Notes: generated from the sequence alone by a model not told the origin. A DNA stretch of 64,000 nt from Halobacillus sp. A1 (GCF_024189295.1 NZ_JAIZEN010000005.1:186001-250000), one strand, 5' to 3'; shown: positions 17,871-27,959, counted from the first letter of the stretch. Translations and numbers: made by a program.

Positions 17871-19160
17871 ATGGAAGAATTAGTATATGAACAATTGAAT
17901 GAATCGGTTTTCCGAGAAAAAATGGATAATGGGTTACAAGTATTTCTTCTATCGAAGCCAGAGCTTGCAAAAACATATGGTATTTTTACGACCAATTACG
18001 GTTCCATCGATCAAACGTTTACTCCGATAGGAAAAAATGAAAAAGTTACCGTTCCGGAAGGGATTGCTCATTTTCTTGAGCATAAATTGTTCGAAAAAGA
18101 AGATCGTGACGTCTTTCAGGATTTTACGAAGCTTGGGGCTTCAGCGAACGCTTTCACTTCTTTTACGAAGACTGCCTACTTATTTTCCGCAACGAGTCAG
18201 ATTGAAAAAAATGTAGAAACACTTCTCGATTTTGTGCAGGATCCTTATTTCTCAAAAGAATCGGTGGACAAGGAAAAAGGTATTATAGCTCAAGAGATTA
18301 AAATGTATGATGATCAGCCTGATTGGAGAGCGTTTTTCGGAACGATACAAAGTCTGTATGAAAAACATCCAGTTAAAGTCGATATCGCTGGAACTGTAGA
18401 CTCCATTCAAGAGATTACTAAAGATGACCTTTATACTTGTTATGAAACGTTTTATCATCCGTCTAACATGGTTTTATTTGTGGCAGGAAATTTCAACCCT
18501 GAGGAAATGATGGAGCAAATAAGGACGAACCAGGACAATAAAGACTTTAAAGAAATACCCGAAATAGAACGCTCTTATCCAGACGAGCCCAAATCTGTGG
18601 CGAAGGCGGAAGGTTCTATTACAATGCCTGTAACGACAGCCAAAGCCATGGTGGGTGTTAAAGAAGATGTTTCTTCTTTAAATGGTGAGGAACTTCTGCG
18701 CGCAGAGTTGATTTCAGGTATGATCCTTGATTTTTATTTCTCGAGAAGCGGGGAGTTTTATGATGAGTTATATCAAGCTGATTTGATCGACGACAGCTTT
18801 CAGTTTGAAACGGAGCTTGACAGACAGTTTGGATTTACAATTCTCGGCGGCGATTCAAGAAAGCCTGATGAACTGGCTGCCAGATTGAAGGAAATGCTTC
18901 ATTCCATTAAAGAAAAGAAAATTTCAGAAGAAGATTTCACGAGAATGAAGAGGAAGAAAATTGGTCAATTCATGAGAGCTTTGAATTCTCTTGAGTTCAT
19001 AGCTAACCAATTTACTCATTACCATACGTTAGGTGTAGATTTATTCGATGTCCTACCAGTAATTGAATCGCTGTCGGCAGAAGACGCGGACCAATATGTA
19101 GAGCATTGGATCAAGGACGATAGAATTTCCGTTTTCCAAGTGAAACCACAAGAGCAATGA
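17871..19160 (+). CDS. ymfH: M16 family zinc peptidase
   Basis: Catalytic-type M16B metallopeptidase. HFLEH (67-71) provides the zinc histidines and catalytic glutamate, and E142 in GIIAQEIKMYDD is the likely third ligand. Length 429 residues is normal. It presumably forms a pair with YmfF; substrates are not established. The stop overlaps the start of ymfI (ATGA), indicating coupled translation. Confidence 0.92.
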   Translation: MEELVYEQLNESVFREKMDNGLQVFLLSKPELAKTYGIFTTNYGSIDQTFTPIGKNEKVTVPEGIAHFLEHKLFEKEDRDVFQDFTKLGASANAFTSFTKTAYLFSATSQIEKNVETLLDFVQDPYFSKESVDKEKGIIAQEIKMYDDQPDWRAFFGTIQSLYEKHPVKVDIAGTVDSIQEITKDDLYTCYETFYHPSNMVLFVAGNFNPEEMMEQIRTNQDNKDFKEIPEIERSYPDEPKSVAKAEGSITMPVTTAKAMVGVKEDVSSLNGEELLRAELISGMILDFYFSRSGEFYDELYQADLIDDSFQFETELDRQFGFTILGGDSRKPDELAARLKEMLHSIKEKKISEEDFTRMKRKKIGQFMRALNSLEFIANQFTHYHTLGVDLFDVLPVIESLSAEDADQYVEHWIKDDRISVFQVKPQEQ

Positions 19161-19876
19161 CAAAACGATGTTTGATCATTGGCGGAAGCAGTGATATTGG
19201 AGCAGCCACAGCTTTAAAAATCGCAGAAGCAGGAATTAATGTAGCTGTTCATTATCATTCGAATTATGAAAAAGCGAAGGAATTGGAGGGGCTTATCCCA
19301 AAAGACAGATGGATTAGTTCCTATTTCGGAGATCTTTCTACAAATGAAGGTATAGAATTCTTTCTAGAAGAAATTCCTGATGAATGGGATATGCTTGTTT
19401 TTACTCCAGGTAATCATTCAGTCAAATTAATGCAGGATGTCACACCTCTGGAAATGGATGAGTACTATCATATTCACTTGAAATCATTATGGATGATAAC
19501 AAAAAAACTGATTCCGCATATGGTTCAAAGAAAACAAGGGAATATTGTCGTCGTATCTTCCGTTTGGGGGGAAGAAGGTGCAAGTACCGAAGTGGTTTAC
19601 AGCTCAGTCAAAGGGGCGCAGATCAGTTTTGTGAAAGCTTTAGCTAAAGAACTGGCTCCAAGCAAAATAAGAGTGAATGCCGTGACCCCTGGATTCATAG
19701 CAACTAAGATGAACCAATCGTTCACGAAGGATGAGACAATGGCCATTTTCCAAGACATCCCTTTAGGCAGAGCCGGGGAATGTGGAGAAGTAGCGGAAGG
19801 CATCAAGTATCTACTTCAGGAACAGTCGAGTTATATTACAGGCCATGTGCTTAAAATTAATGGGGGTTGGTATTAA
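19157..19876 (+). CDS. ymfI: SDR family reductase, EF-P 5-aminopentanone reductase type
   Basis: Short-chain dehydrogenase/reductase: dinucleotide motif GGSSDIG (9-15) and the catalytic Ser near 134, Y148 and K152 (YSSVK). The B. subtilis orthologue YmfI reduces the 5-aminopentanone group on elongation factor P to 5-aminopentanol, supporting translation of polyproline stretches. The same role here is inferred from synteny with ymfF and ymfH. The ATG overlaps the ymfH stop. Confidence 0.88.
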   Translation: MTKRCLIIGGSSDIGAATALKIAEAGINVAVHYHSNYEKAKELEGLIPKDRWISSYFGDLSTNEGIEFFLEEIPDEWDMLVFTPGNHSVKLMQDVTPLEMDEYYHIHLKSLWMITKKLIPHMVQRKQGNIVVVSSVWGEEGASTEVVYSSVKGAQISFVKALAKELAPSKIRVNAVTPGFIATKMNQSFTKDETMAIFQDIPLGRAGECGEVAEGIKYLLQEQSSYITGHVLKINGGWY

Positions 19877-19950
19877 AAAGATTATGTGCATAATTTTTGT
19901 CACCTCATCTCATACTAATGGTGAAACATCATCTTGAGGAGGTAGACGTC

Positions 19951-20211
19951 ATGTCTGTACTTAATAACTTTGAGTCTTGGAAAGATTTTCTTGGTGACCG
20001 TTTGCACCAGGCGGAAGGCCAGGGAATGGATCAGCAAGCGGTTTCAGAATTGGCTTACGAAATTGGTGGGTATCTGGCTACAGAAGTTGAAGCTCAGAAC
20101 GATCAAGAAGCTGTATTGCGTGAACTTTGGAATGTGGCTGACCAACAGGAACAGCACGCGATTGCTAATATGATGGTGAAACTCGTTCAGAACGAAGGAA
20201 CACAATCATAA
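19951..20211 (+). CDS. ymfJ: DUF3243 protein YmfJ
   Basis: An 86-residue soluble, largely helical protein of the YmfJ/DUF3243 family, function unknown. ATG 19951 has GAGGAGGT seven bases upstream; the longer frame from 19897 has no ribosome site. It lies between ymfI and ymfK as in B. subtilis and is closed by a terminator. Confidence 0.85.
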   Translation: MSVLNNFESWKDFLGDRLHQAEGQGMDQQAVSELAYEIGGYLATEVEAQNDQEAVLRELWNVADQQEQHAIANMMVKLVQNEGTQS

Positions 20212-20220
20212 TTTGTGAAA

Positions 20221-20255
20221 AAACCGTACAGGTACATTCCCTGTGCGGTTTTTTT
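20221..20255 (+). terminator. Terminator after ymfJ
   Basis: AAACCGTACAGG / CCTGTGCGGTTT (one wobble) is a 12-bp stem followed by a run of T residues. Confidence 0.9.
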
Positions 20256-20368
20256 ACTAAATCCGTATCCAGCCTTTCTTATTCATAAAAAATCATTTAT
20301 GATATATGAAGAGACTATGCAAGGTTAATTTTATTACAAATTTCGACATTTTCCTAAGGAGTTGTACC

Positions 20369-21157
20369 ATGGAAAAAAAAGAATGGTATTTAGAGTATGA
20401 AATACAGTATAACCGTCCGGGTCTTCTTGGTGATATTTCATCTTTGCTTGGGATGATGGCGATTAATATCGTCACGATCAACGGTGTGGAAGACTCACAC
20501 CGTGGGATGCTGCTTCTTTGCCAGGATGAAGATCAAATTGTCAGGCTTCGCTCCATCTTAAACACGATGGATACGATTAAAATAACGAAATTACGTAAGC
20601 CTAAACTACGAGATCGATTAGCTGTGAGGCATGGTCGTTACATACATAGGGATATAGACGATAAGAAAACGTTCCGGTTCAATCGTGAAGATTTAGGATT
20701 GCTCGTTGATTTCATGGCAGAATTGTTTATGAAAAAGGGGCATAAGTTAATTGGGATACGCGGGATGCCCCGTGTAGGTAAGACGGAATCTGTAGTAGCT
20801 TCAAGTGTTTGTGCTAACAAAAGGTGGCTGTTCGTTTCCAGTACTTTACTTAAACAAACCGTCCGCAATCAACTGATTGATGAAGAATACAACGAAGATA
20901 ACTTGTACATCATTGACGGCGTCGTTTCAGCAAAAAGAGCCAGTGAGCAGCATTGGCAATTAGTGCGTGAAATTATGCGTCTTCCAGCAACAAAGGTGAT
21001 TGAGCACCCGGATATTTTCGTGCAGGAAACGGAATATAAAATGAGCGATTTCGATTATATCATTGAATTAAGGAACAATGAGGACGAGGAAATCACTTAT
21101 GAACCTGTAGAGAAAGAGGCGAAGACAACGGACGGGTTTTCAATGTTTGATTTTTAA
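20369..21157 (+). CDS. ymfK: DUF3388 protein YmfK (ACT-like plus P-loop)
   Basis: Family of unknown function conserved in Bacillus next to ymfM. The N-terminal 75 residues look like an ACT domain (YNRPGLLGDISSLLGM, then VEDSHRGMLLL), suggesting small-molecule binding. Further in, GMPRVGKTE near residue 135 reads as a Walker A P-loop with a following VSSTLLKQ helix. ATG 20369 follows AAGGAG by seven bases; an in-frame ATG at 20306 has no ribosome site. The 262-residue length fits the family. Confidence 0.82.
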   Translation: MEKKEWYLEYEIQYNRPGLLGDISSLLGMMAINIVTINGVEDSHRGMLLLCQDEDQIVRLRSILNTMDTIKITKLRKPKLRDRLAVRHGRYIHRDIDDKKTFRFNREDLGLLVDFMAELFMKKGHKLIGIRGMPRVGKTESVVASSVCANKRWLFVSSTLLKQTVRNQLIDEEYNEDNLYIIDGVVSAKRASEQHWQLVREIMRLPATKVIEHPDIFVQETEYKMSDFDYIIELRNNEDEEITYEPVEKEAKTTDGFSMFDF

Positions 21158-21177
21158 ATAATTGGATGGTGTTACAA

Positions 21178-22104
21178 ATGGAGATAGGCTCAAAATTAAG
21201 GGAAGCCAGGGAATCGAAGAAGTTGACCCTTGAAGAGGTGCAAAATACTACAAAAATCCAAAAAAGGTATTTACAAGCCATTGAAAACAACGAATTTGGT
21301 ACACTACCTGGAAAGTTTTACACCCGAGCTTTCATTAGAGAGTATGCTTCTGCTGTAGGATTAGATCCTGAGCAAGTAATGGAGGAACATAAAAGTGAAC
21401 TTCCGTCTAATGAAGAAGAACAAGTGATCACCTACAGCCGGGTGCAACAGTCAAAAAGTGAAAAAAACCCTTCAAGCGGCGGGGGATTCGCCAAATCTTT
21501 CCCTACCATTTTGACCGTTTTCTTAGTTGTAGGATTATTATTTGCCGTATGGTTTTTCATCTTGCAGTTGTCCAATTCCAACAATAGCGCAAATGATGAC
21601 GAAATGAGTCAAGATCAAGTAAACGTAACGGACCCTTCCGTGGAAGACGATCAGAGTCAGGACGAAGAAAATAGTTCGTCAGGCGGAGAAGAGGATTCAT
21701 CAGAAGAGGAAGCGGATGAAGAAAACAGTTCTGAAGAAGTTGCAGAAGAAATTGAAACAGAAGATAATCAAGATCAAGAGTTGGAATTTTCTTTAGAAGA
21801 AACAGGTGCAGGACAATTTCCTGAGCATGTGTATAATGTGTCGGGAGCTGAAGAAAGAGAGTTAACAATTGAATTTAATGCAGAAACTTATTTAGAATTA
21901 AATGCACCTAAAGACGGGGAGAGCCTTGCGGATGCAAGAAACTATTCCCAGGATGATGAAGAAATCAACATGGATATAAGTGATTATACTGAAGTGTATG
22001 TTCGTACAGGTTCTGCCCCTGGCATGACGGTGATGGTGAATGGAGAAGAAATCGAGTTCCCAACCGATAATCTGACCCAGAAGCTGCTTATCCAATTTGA
22101 ATAA
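21178..22104 (+). CDS. ymfM: RodZ-like cell-shape protein YmfM
   Basis: Bitopic membrane protein of the RodZ type, expected to link MreB to cell-wall synthesis. The N-terminal XRE-like helix-turn-helix (about 3-65: LREARESKKLTLEEVQ...) is cytoplasmic. One transmembrane helix lies near 105-125, then a very acidic Glu/Asp/Ser linker of about 70 residues, then a C-terminal beta-rich DUF4115 domain. ATG 21178 is used because GGATGGTG lies upstream and the protein then begins MEIGSKLREAR. The strongly acidic external linker fits a salt-adapted organism. It is followed by pgsA. Confidence 0.9.
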   Translation: MEIGSKLREARESKKLTLEEVQNTTKIQKRYLQAIENNEFGTLPGKFYTRAFIREYASAVGLDPEQVMEEHKSELPSNEEEQVITYSRVQQSKSEKNPSSGGGFAKSFPTILTVFLVVGLLFAVWFFILQLSNSNNSANDDEMSQDQVNVTDPSVEDDQSQDEENSSSGGEEDSSEEEADEENSSEEVAEEIETEDNQDQELEFSLEETGAGQFPEHVYNVSGAEERELTIEFNAETYLELNAPKDGESLADARNYSQDDEEINMDISDYTEVYVRTGSAPGMTVMVNGEEIEFPTDNLTQKLLIQFE

Positions 22105-22116
22105 ATGGAAAAAGTG

Positions 22117-22173
22117 AAGCTGTCCTTTCATGGGGCAAGGAAGGGATACTTCCTTATTCCGTAAGGGCAGCTT
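22117..22173 (+). other. Structured intergenic RNA between ymfM and pgsA
   Basis: Outer arms AAGCTGTCC / GGGCAGCTT and an inner perfect hairpin AAGGAAG-GGATA-CTTCCTT. The T-run is weak (CTTTCTA), so termination is uncertain. Confidence 0.45.
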
Positions 22174-22205
22174 TCTACATGGAGCCTAAGGAGTGTAATG
22201 AAAAG

Positions 22206-22784
22206 ATGAATTTACCTAATAAGATAACGATTTCCAGAATATTGTTGATACCCGTATTTATTATATTGATGAGCGTCCCTTTTAACTGGGGAGAAATTCA
22301 AATGGGGGATAGGGAACTCCCTGTCGCTCACTTAGCTGGCGCGCTATTATTTATCATTGCTTCTACGACAGATTGGATTGACGGATATGTAGCCAGAAAG
22401 TACAACCTGGTAACAAACCTCGGTAAGTTTCTCGATCCTTTAGCCGATAAGCTGCTCGTCAGCGCAGCGCTGATTCTACTAGTTGAGATTGGTCTTGCCC
22501 CCGCATGGATTGTCATTCTGATAATCAGCAGAGAATTTGCAGTAACTGGTCTTCGTTTAGTAGCAGCAGGTGACGGAAGCGTGTTAGCGGCAAGTCAAAT
22601 GGGTAAATTGAAAACGTGGATTCAAATTATCGCTGTTTCTTTATTGCTGCTTCATAACTGGCCTTTCGCCTATCTTGATTTTCCATTAGGGCTCATCAGC
22701 TTATATGCAGCTTTAATTATAACTGTTTACTCTGGTTATGATTATTTCGCGAAAAACTGGCACGTGATGAGAGATTCAAAATGA
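22206..22784 (+). CDS. pgsA: CDP-diacylglycerol-glycerol-3-phosphate phosphatidyltransferase
   Basis: Membrane enzyme making phosphatidylglycerol phosphate from CDP-diacylglycerol and glycerol-3-phosphate. It has the full CDP-alcohol phosphatidyltransferase motif D56-xx-D59-G60-xx-A63-R64 ... G73 ... D77 ... D81, and about five transmembrane helices. ATG 22206 lies downstream of AAGGAGTG and gives 192 residues; the earlier ATG at 22179 precedes the ribosome site. It overlaps cinA by four bases. Confidence 0.96.
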   Translation: MNLPNKITISRILLIPVFIILMSVPFNWGEIQMGDRELPVAHLAGALLFIIASTTDWIDGYVARKYNLVTNLGKFLDPLADKLLVSAALILLVEIGLAPAWIVILIISREFAVTGLRLVAAGDGSVLAASQMGKLKTWIQIIAVSLLLLHNWPFAYLDFPLGLISLYAALIITVYSGYDYFAKNWHVMRDSK

Positions 22785-24016
22785 GAACAGAAATTATCGC
22801 TGTAGGAACAGAGCTTTTATTAGGACAAATTGCAAATTCGAATGCCCAGTGGATTTCTAAGGAGTTAGCACATTATGGCGCCTCCGTTTACTTTCACAGT
22901 GTAGTCGGGGATAATTTCGATCGAGTGGTTGCTGCGTTCGATCAAGCGAGCAGTAGATCAGACGTAGTTCTGGTCACAGGGGGACTAGGACCGACAGAAG
23001 ATGATATGACTAGAGATGCAGCCAGTCATCTTTTTGGTCAAAAGTTGGTAGAAGACAGAGCTACAATGGAAAAGGTTGAAGGATACTACATTAAAAACAA
23101 TAAAACGATGACAAGTAATAACCGCAAACAAGCACTTGTGCTTGAAAATGCTGAAGTTTTAGAAAATAATGAAGGAATGGCGCCAGGGCAAATCGTTCAG
23201 TATAACGCCACGACATTTGTATTTCTTCCTGGTGTGCCGTCTGAAATGAAATATTTGATGGCCGCTCATGTTTTTCCTTATTTAATAAAGAAGTACCATT
23301 TAGAAACTGAAATCAAATCCGAAATGCTCCGGTTTATCGGTATCGGTGAATCTACTTTGGAAAGCGAGCTGTCAGATTTGATTTCCAATCAATCAAACCC
23401 GACGATCGCACCATTAGCAGGAGAAGGAGACGTGGCGATAAGAGTCACAGCGTCAGGAACTGATGCCGAGGTGAAAATCGCTTCTATGAAACATACTATT
23501 CTCGAACGTGTAGGGGAATATTACTTTGGCAGTGATACGATTACGATAGAGGAAGCCGTGCAAGATCTGCTCGTTCAAGGCGGTGCGAAGCTGGGTTCGG
23601 CAGAAAGTCTCACCGGCGGAAAATTCATCGAGCGTATGATTCAACTAGAGGGAGCCTCTGCCGTATGTGAAGGTGGATTGGTAGCCTATACGCCTGCTGC
23701 TAAACAATCGATCATCAAAGTTCCTGCACATGTAATCGAACAATATGGAACAGTGAGTGAAGAATGTGCAGCTTCTATGGCAGCGCAGGCACAATCCCTG
23801 TTAAATGTAGATATAGCGGTCAGCTTTACAGGTGTAGCAGGACCTAGTCAAAGTGAAGACCATGAACCAGGTCTCGTATTTATCGGGGTGAAAATAGGCG
23901 GGAAAGCACCTGATGTCCACCGTTGCCATTTCGATGGGAGCCGGGATAAGATACGGAGCCGCGCGGTGATCAAAGCGTATGAACTTCTTTTCCATAAACT
24001 AAAATTACAAAAATGA
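22781..24016 (+). CDS. cinA: CinA, competence/damage-inducible protein (NMN amidohydrolase type)
   Basis: Two-domain protein: an N-terminal MoaB/COG1058-like domain (VGTELLLGQIANSN, VTGGLGPTEDD) and a C-terminal CinA domain with nicotinamide-nucleotide amidase features (GSAESLTGG, SFTGVAGPS). The family recycles NMN in NAD metabolism and accompanies recA in many bacteria. Length 411 residues is normal. ATG overlaps the pgsA stop. A terminator separates it from recA. Confidence 0.95.
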   Translation: MRTEIIAVGTELLLGQIANSNAQWISKELAHYGASVYFHSVVGDNFDRVVAAFDQASSRSDVVLVTGGLGPTEDDMTRDAASHLFGQKLVEDRATMEKVEGYYIKNNKTMTSNNRKQALVLENAEVLENNEGMAPGQIVQYNATTFVFLPGVPSEMKYLMAAHVFPYLIKKYHLETEIKSEMLRFIGIGESTLESELSDLISNQSNPTIAPLAGEGDVAIRVTASGTDAEVKIASMKHTILERVGEYYFGSDTITIEEAVQDLLVQGGAKLGSAESLTGGKFIERMIQLEGASAVCEGGLVAYTPAAKQSIIKVPAHVIEQYGTVSEECAASMAAQAQSLLNVDIAVSFTGVAGPSQSEDHEPGLVFIGVKIGGKAPDVHRCHFDGSRDKIRSRAVIKAYELLFHKLKLQK

Positions 24017-24038
24017 TCTCCTTTTATAGGAGATTTTT
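24016..24038 (+). terminator. Terminator after cinA
   Basis: ATCTCCT / AGGAGAT stem with a 5-base loop. A T-rich tail follows. Confidence 0.75.
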
Positions 24039-24096
24039 GATTTTTTTAAGAGGCGATTCTTCATTTCTTATTATAATAGGTCTCATAAGAAAACGG

Positions 24097-24146
24097 GAAC
24101 ATTTATTCGCTTTTTAGTTGGCAAATCATCAAAAACAAGTTATGAT
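24097..24146 (+). promoter_or_regulatory. recA promoter with LexA-type box
   Basis: GAACATTTATTC (24097-24108) matches the Gram-positive LexA box GAACN4GTTC with one change. TTGGCA (24118-24123), a 17-base spacer and TATGAT (24141-24146) form a good sigma-A promoter directly downstream. SOS control of recA by LexA is established in Bacillus. Confidence 0.7.
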
Positions 24147-24176
24147 TAGATTAGTAATTTTTGAAAGGGGAATATT

Positions 24177-25217
24177 ATGAGTGATCGTAAGCAAGCGTTA
24201 GATATGGCATTAAGACAAATTGAAAAACAATTCGGTAAAGGTTCTATAATGAAACTTGGAGAAAACGAAGGACAAAGGATAAGTACGGTCTCAAGTGGAT
24301 CGCTCGCCCTTGACGTAGCACTAGGAGTGGGTGGATATCCGCGCGGAAGGATCGTTGAAATATATGGACCAGAATCATCAGGTAAAACAACAGTAGCGTT
24401 ACATGCTATCGCTGAAGCGCAGAGCAAGGGTGGCACTGCAGCATTCATCGACGCAGAGCATGCACTTGATCCAACATATGCCCGTGCACTTGGAGTAAAT
24501 ATTGAAGAGCTTCTGTTATCACAACCTGATACGGGAGAGCAGGCTCTTGAAATCGCTGAAGCACTTGTGCGTTCAGGTGCCGTAGATATGGTAGTCATCG
24601 ATTCTGTAGCTGCTCTTGTACCTAAAGCAGAGATCGAAGGGGAAATGGGTGACGCTCACGTTGGTTTGCAAGCTCGTTTGATGTCCCAGGCCTTGAGAAA
24701 ACTTTCTGGAGCCATAAGTAAATCAAAAACAACAGCAATCTTCATTAACCAGATCCGTGAAAAAGTCGGCGTAATGTTCGGAAGCCCGGAAACTACTCCT
24801 GGCGGTCGTGCGCTGAAATTCTATTCATCTGTCCGTTTAGAAGTACGCCGTGCTGAAACATTGAAACAAGGGAACGAAATGGTAGGGAACAAAACAAGGC
24901 TGAAAGTTGTGAAAAACAAAGTGGCCCCTCCATTTAAACAAGCGGAAGTGGATATTATGTATGGCGAAGGAATTTCTAAAGAAGGAGAGCTTCTTGATAT
25001 TGCTTCCGATCTTGATTACGTCCAAAAAAGCGGCTCATGGTACTCTTACAATAATGACCGTATGGGACAAGGGCGTGAAAACGCTAAGCAATACCTGAAA
25101 GAGAACAAAGAAGTATACGATGAAATCAAAGGATTGGTTCGTACGCACCATGGTATGGATGAAGCTCCGGCTGATAAACAATCTAAGGAAGAAAGCCAGG
25201 AATCCTTAGACGTTTAA
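24177..25217 (+). CDS. recA: RecA recombinase
   Basis: DNA strand-exchange ATPase and SOS co-protease that stimulates LexA self-cleavage. Walker A GPESSGKT is at 64-71, [10 protein letters not shown] is the Walker B region, and loop L2 with [14 protein letters not shown] is intact. The 346-residue protein ends in an acidic tail. ATG 24177 follows GAAAGGGG. The divergent SOS genes near 46.6 kb complete the regulatory pair. Confidence 0.98.
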   Translation: MSDRKQALDMALRQIEKQFGKGSIMKLGENEGQRISTVSSGSLALDVALGVGGYPRGRIVEIYGPESSGKTTVALHAIAEAQSKGGTAAFIDAEHALDPTYARALGVNIEELLLSQPDTGEQALEIAEALVRSGAVDMVVIDSVAALVPKAEIEGEMGDAHVGLQARLMSQALRKLSGAISKSKTTAIFINQIREKVGVMFGSPETTPGGRALKFYSSVRLEVRRAETLKQGNEMVGNKTRLKVVKNKVAPPFKQAEVDIMYGEGISKEGELLDIASDLDYVQKSGSWYSYNNDRMGQGRENAKQYLKENKEVYDEIKGLVRTHHGMDEAPADKQSKEESQESLDV

Positions 25218-25274
25218 TCGTACTCATTTTTTAAAGAACAGGGGCCTTTTCTATAATTCTTAAAAGAATTTATG

Positions 25275-25293
25275 AACAGGCTGCTGTTTTTTT
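25275..25293 (+). terminator. Weak terminator-like hairpin after recA
   Basis: AACAG-GCTG-CTGTT, a 5-bp stem, is followed by T residues. The rest of the 286-base recA-rny gap holds the rny promoter. Confidence 0.4.
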
Positions 25294-25358
25294 GCATTGC
25301 GCAATGGACGTATTTTTCAGAATTTTCTTTCTCAGGCTCTGAAGACTCTGATGGTTCC

Positions 25359-25387
25359 TTGACATTAGCACACTTCAAGCATAAAAT
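25359..25387 (+). promoter_or_regulatory. Sigma-A promoter of rny
   Basis: TTGACA (25359-25364), a 17-base spacer and TAAAAT (25382-25387). It leaves a leader of about 110 bases before the rny start. Confidence 0.7.
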
Positions 25388-25503
25388 GAATGTGTATCAT
25401 TTTCATATTTATACCTTTTTTATTTCAATGTAATGAAACTGAAAATGAATCGTTTGTACATGCCGACAAGCGGACCAAGTTTATAGCAAGAGGAGGTGAA
25501 ACT

Positions 25504-27063
25504 ATGGATATGTTATCCATCATCTTCATTTTGCTTGCCCTTATCATCGGTTCTGTTGTTGGTTACCTTATTCGGAAATCTATTGCGGAAGCAAAGATAT
25601 CAAGTGCTGAAGACCTTGCGAAACAAATAGTCGAGGAAGGTCGTCGAAATGCAGAGTCTGCTAAAAAGGAAGCTCTGTTAGAAGCGAAAGATGAAAATCA
25701 GAAATTCCGGCAGGAAGCAGAGAATGATATTCGAGAGCGCCGCATGGAGCTGCAGAAGACCGAAAATCGCTTAACACAGAAAGAAGAGAATCTTGATCGT
25801 AAGAGTGGAACACTCGACCAACGTGATTTATCACTCGAAAAGAAAGAGGAGACTCTTGCCGAAAGACAACAACAAATTGAAGAAATGGAAAGCAAAGTGA
25901 AAGCTATGCTTCAAGAGCAACAAGCTGAACTTGAACGCATCTCGGGCTTAACTGCTGACCAGGCTAAACAAGTTATACTTGAACGGGTGGAACAAGAGGT
26001 TTCTCACGAATCAGCCTTAAGGATCAAAGAAGCTGAGAATCGCGCCAAGGAAGAAGCGGATAAAAAAGCAAAAAGTATTCTTTCACTTGCCCTTCAGCGT
26101 TGTGCGGCAGACCACGTAGCTGAAACAACAGTTTCAGTAGTGAACTTGCCGAACGATGAAATGAAAGGCCGCATTATCGGTCGTGAAGGAAGAAATATCC
26201 GTACGTTAGAAACATTAACTGGTATTGATCTAATTATTGATGATACCCCAGAGGCTGTTATCCTGTCAGGATTCGATCCCATTCGTAGAGAAACAGCTCG
26301 TATGGCTTTAGAAAAACTCGTTCAGGATGGCCGCATCCACCCGGCTAGAATCGAAGAAATGGTCGATAAGTCTAGAAGAGAAGTCGATGATTATATTCGG
26401 GAAGTCGGTGAAGAGACGACATTTGAAGTAGGAGTCCACAGCTTACATCCTGACCTTGTTAAGATTCTAGGTCGATTGAAATATCGTACGAGCTATGGGC
26501 AGAACGTCTTGAAACATTCAACCGAAGTAGCTTATCTATCTGGCTTGCTTGCGGCTGAGCTCGGTGAAGATGAAAATCTGGCACGACGAGCAGGGTTGCT
26601 TCATGATATTGGAAAAGCCATCGATCATGAAGTTGAAGGAAGTCACGTAGAAATTGGTAAAGAACTTGCTACCAAATACAAAGAACATGAGGTTGTGATC
26701 AACTCGATCGCTTCCCACCACGGTGATGAAGAGCCGACTTCTGTTATTGCTGTCCTTGTCGCTGCAGCGGACGCGTTATCAGCAGCCCGCCCTGGCGCCC
26801 GAAGTGAAACGTTAGAGAATTATATCAAACGTTTAGAGAAGCTAGAGGAGATATCTGAGTCTTATGAAGGCGTAGAAAAATCTTTCGCTATTCAAGCAGG
26901 ACGTGAAGTGAGAATCATGGTACGCCCTGATGAAATTGACGATCTGTCAGCTACCAGTTTAGCTCGGGATATTCGTAATCGAATAGAAGATGAACTTGAC
27001 TACCCGGGTCATATAAAAGTGACAGTTATACGAGAAACACGTTCAGTGGAATACGCGAAATAA
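25504..27063 (+). CDS. rny: Ribonuclease Y
   Basis: Membrane-anchored endoribonuclease that initiates mRNA decay. One N-terminal transmembrane helix (about 4-24) is followed by a long charged coiled coil to about residue 200. A KH RNA-binding domain ([15 protein letters not shown]) comes next, then the HD domain with [15 protein letters not shown] 25504 lies after AGAGGAGGTG and gives 519 residues; the frame extending back to 25390 lies inside the promoter/leader. In B. subtilis RNase Y works with the YmcA-YlbF-YaaT complex, and ymcA is also in this window. Confidence 0.97.
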   Translation: MDMLSIIFILLALIIGSVVGYLIRKSIAEAKISSAEDLAKQIVEEGRRNAESAKKEALLEAKDENQKFRQEAENDIRERRMELQKTENRLTQKEENLDRKSGTLDQRDLSLEKKEETLAERQQQIEEMESKVKAMLQEQQAELERISGLTADQAKQVILERVEQEVSHESALRIKEAENRAKEEADKKAKSILSLALQRCAADHVAETTVSVVNLPNDEMKGRIIGREGRNIRTLETLTGIDLIIDDTPEAVILSGFDPIRRETARMALEKLVQDGRIHPARIEEMVDKSRREVDDYIREVGEETTFEVGVHSLHPDLVKILGRLKYRTSYGQNVLKHSTEVAYLSGLLAAELGEDENLARRAGLLHDIGKAIDHEVEGSHVEIGKELATKYKEHEVVINSIASHHGDEEPTSVIAVLVAAADALSAARPGARSETLENYIKRLEKLEEISESYEGVEKSFAIQAGREVRIMVRPDEIDDLSATSLARDIRNRIEDELDYPGHIKVTVIRETRSVEYAK

Positions 27064-27066
27064 ATT

Positions 27067-27096
27067 GAAGCGGTCTTAAATGGCCGCTTCATTTTC
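27067..27096 (+). terminator. Hairpin after rny
   Basis: GAAGCGG / CCGCTTC, 7 bp, is followed by ATTTTCGTTT. A weak terminator or attenuator before ymdB. Confidence 0.5.
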
Positions 27097-27126
27097 GTTT
27101 CATCCCATATTAAAGGAGACACACAA

Positions 27127-27924
27127 ATGAGAGTATTATTTATAGGAGATGTCGTAGGTTCACCAGGCAGAGATATGGTAACTGAATATTTACCAAAGCT
27201 AAAGAGCAAATTTCAGCCTTCCGTAACGATCATTAATGGAGAAAATGCGGCTGCAGGTAAAGGAATAACAGAAAAAATCTACCGCAAATTTTTAGAGCAG
27301 GGTGCTCAAGCAGTTACTTTAGGCAACCATGCTTGGGACAAAAAAGAAATTTTCGATTTTATCGATCATGCTGATTACCTCGTACGCCCGGCTAATTTTC
27401 CAGAAGGTACTCCAGGAAAAGGTTTGACATTTGTTAAAACCCCGAAAGCTGAAATTGCTGTCATCAATTTACAAGGCCGCACTTTTCTCTCCCCAAATGA
27501 TGATCCCTTCCGAAAAATTGATGAATTAATTGAGGAAGCTAAAAGAAGAACTCCGGTTATTTTCTTGGATTTCCATGCGGAAGCGACGAGCGAGAAGCAG
27601 GCGATGGGCTGGTATGTGGATGGACGAGTGAGTGTGAATGTAGGCACTCATACTCACATTCAAACTGCAGATGAGCGGATATTACCAAAAGGGACAGCCT
27701 ACATCTCGGATGTTGGAATGACAGGTCCATATGACGGGATTTTAGGTATGGAGCGTGAAGCCGTTATGAAACGCTTTTTAACCAATCTTCCGGTAAGGTT
27801 TGAGGTCCCGAAAGAAGGGCGGACTCAACTAAGCGGATTTTTAGTAGATATTGATGATCAATCTGGACAAGCAACTAGCGTAAAGCGAATTCAAATCAAT
27901 GATGATCGACCGTTCTTCGAGTGA
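27127..27924 (+). CDS. ymdB: YmdB metallophosphoesterase
   Basis: Calcineurin-like metallophosphoesterase of the YmdB family, reported in B. subtilis to hydrolyse 2',3'-cyclic nucleotides and to influence biofilm versus motility choice. Metal-site blocks are GDVVGSPGRD at the start, NGENAAAGKG, GNHAWDKK and the later GTHTHIQTAD. Length 265 residues is typical. It lies directly after rny, suggesting a shared role in RNA metabolism. Confidence 0.95.
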   Translation: MRVLFIGDVVGSPGRDMVTEYLPKLKSKFQPSVTIINGENAAAGKGITEKIYRKFLEQGAQAVTLGNHAWDKKEIFDFIDHADYLVRPANFPEGTPGKGLTFVKTPKAEIAVINLQGRTFLSPNDDPFRKIDELIEEAKRRTPVIFLDFHAEATSEKQAMGWYVDGRVSVNVGTHTHIQTADERILPKGTAYISDVGMTGPYDGILGMEREAVMKRFLTNLPVRFEVPKEGRTQLSGFLVDIDDQSGQATSVKRIQINDDRPFFE

Positions 27925-27959
27925 TTATTTGAATTTTGCGAAAAGTTCCTTCATAATGA

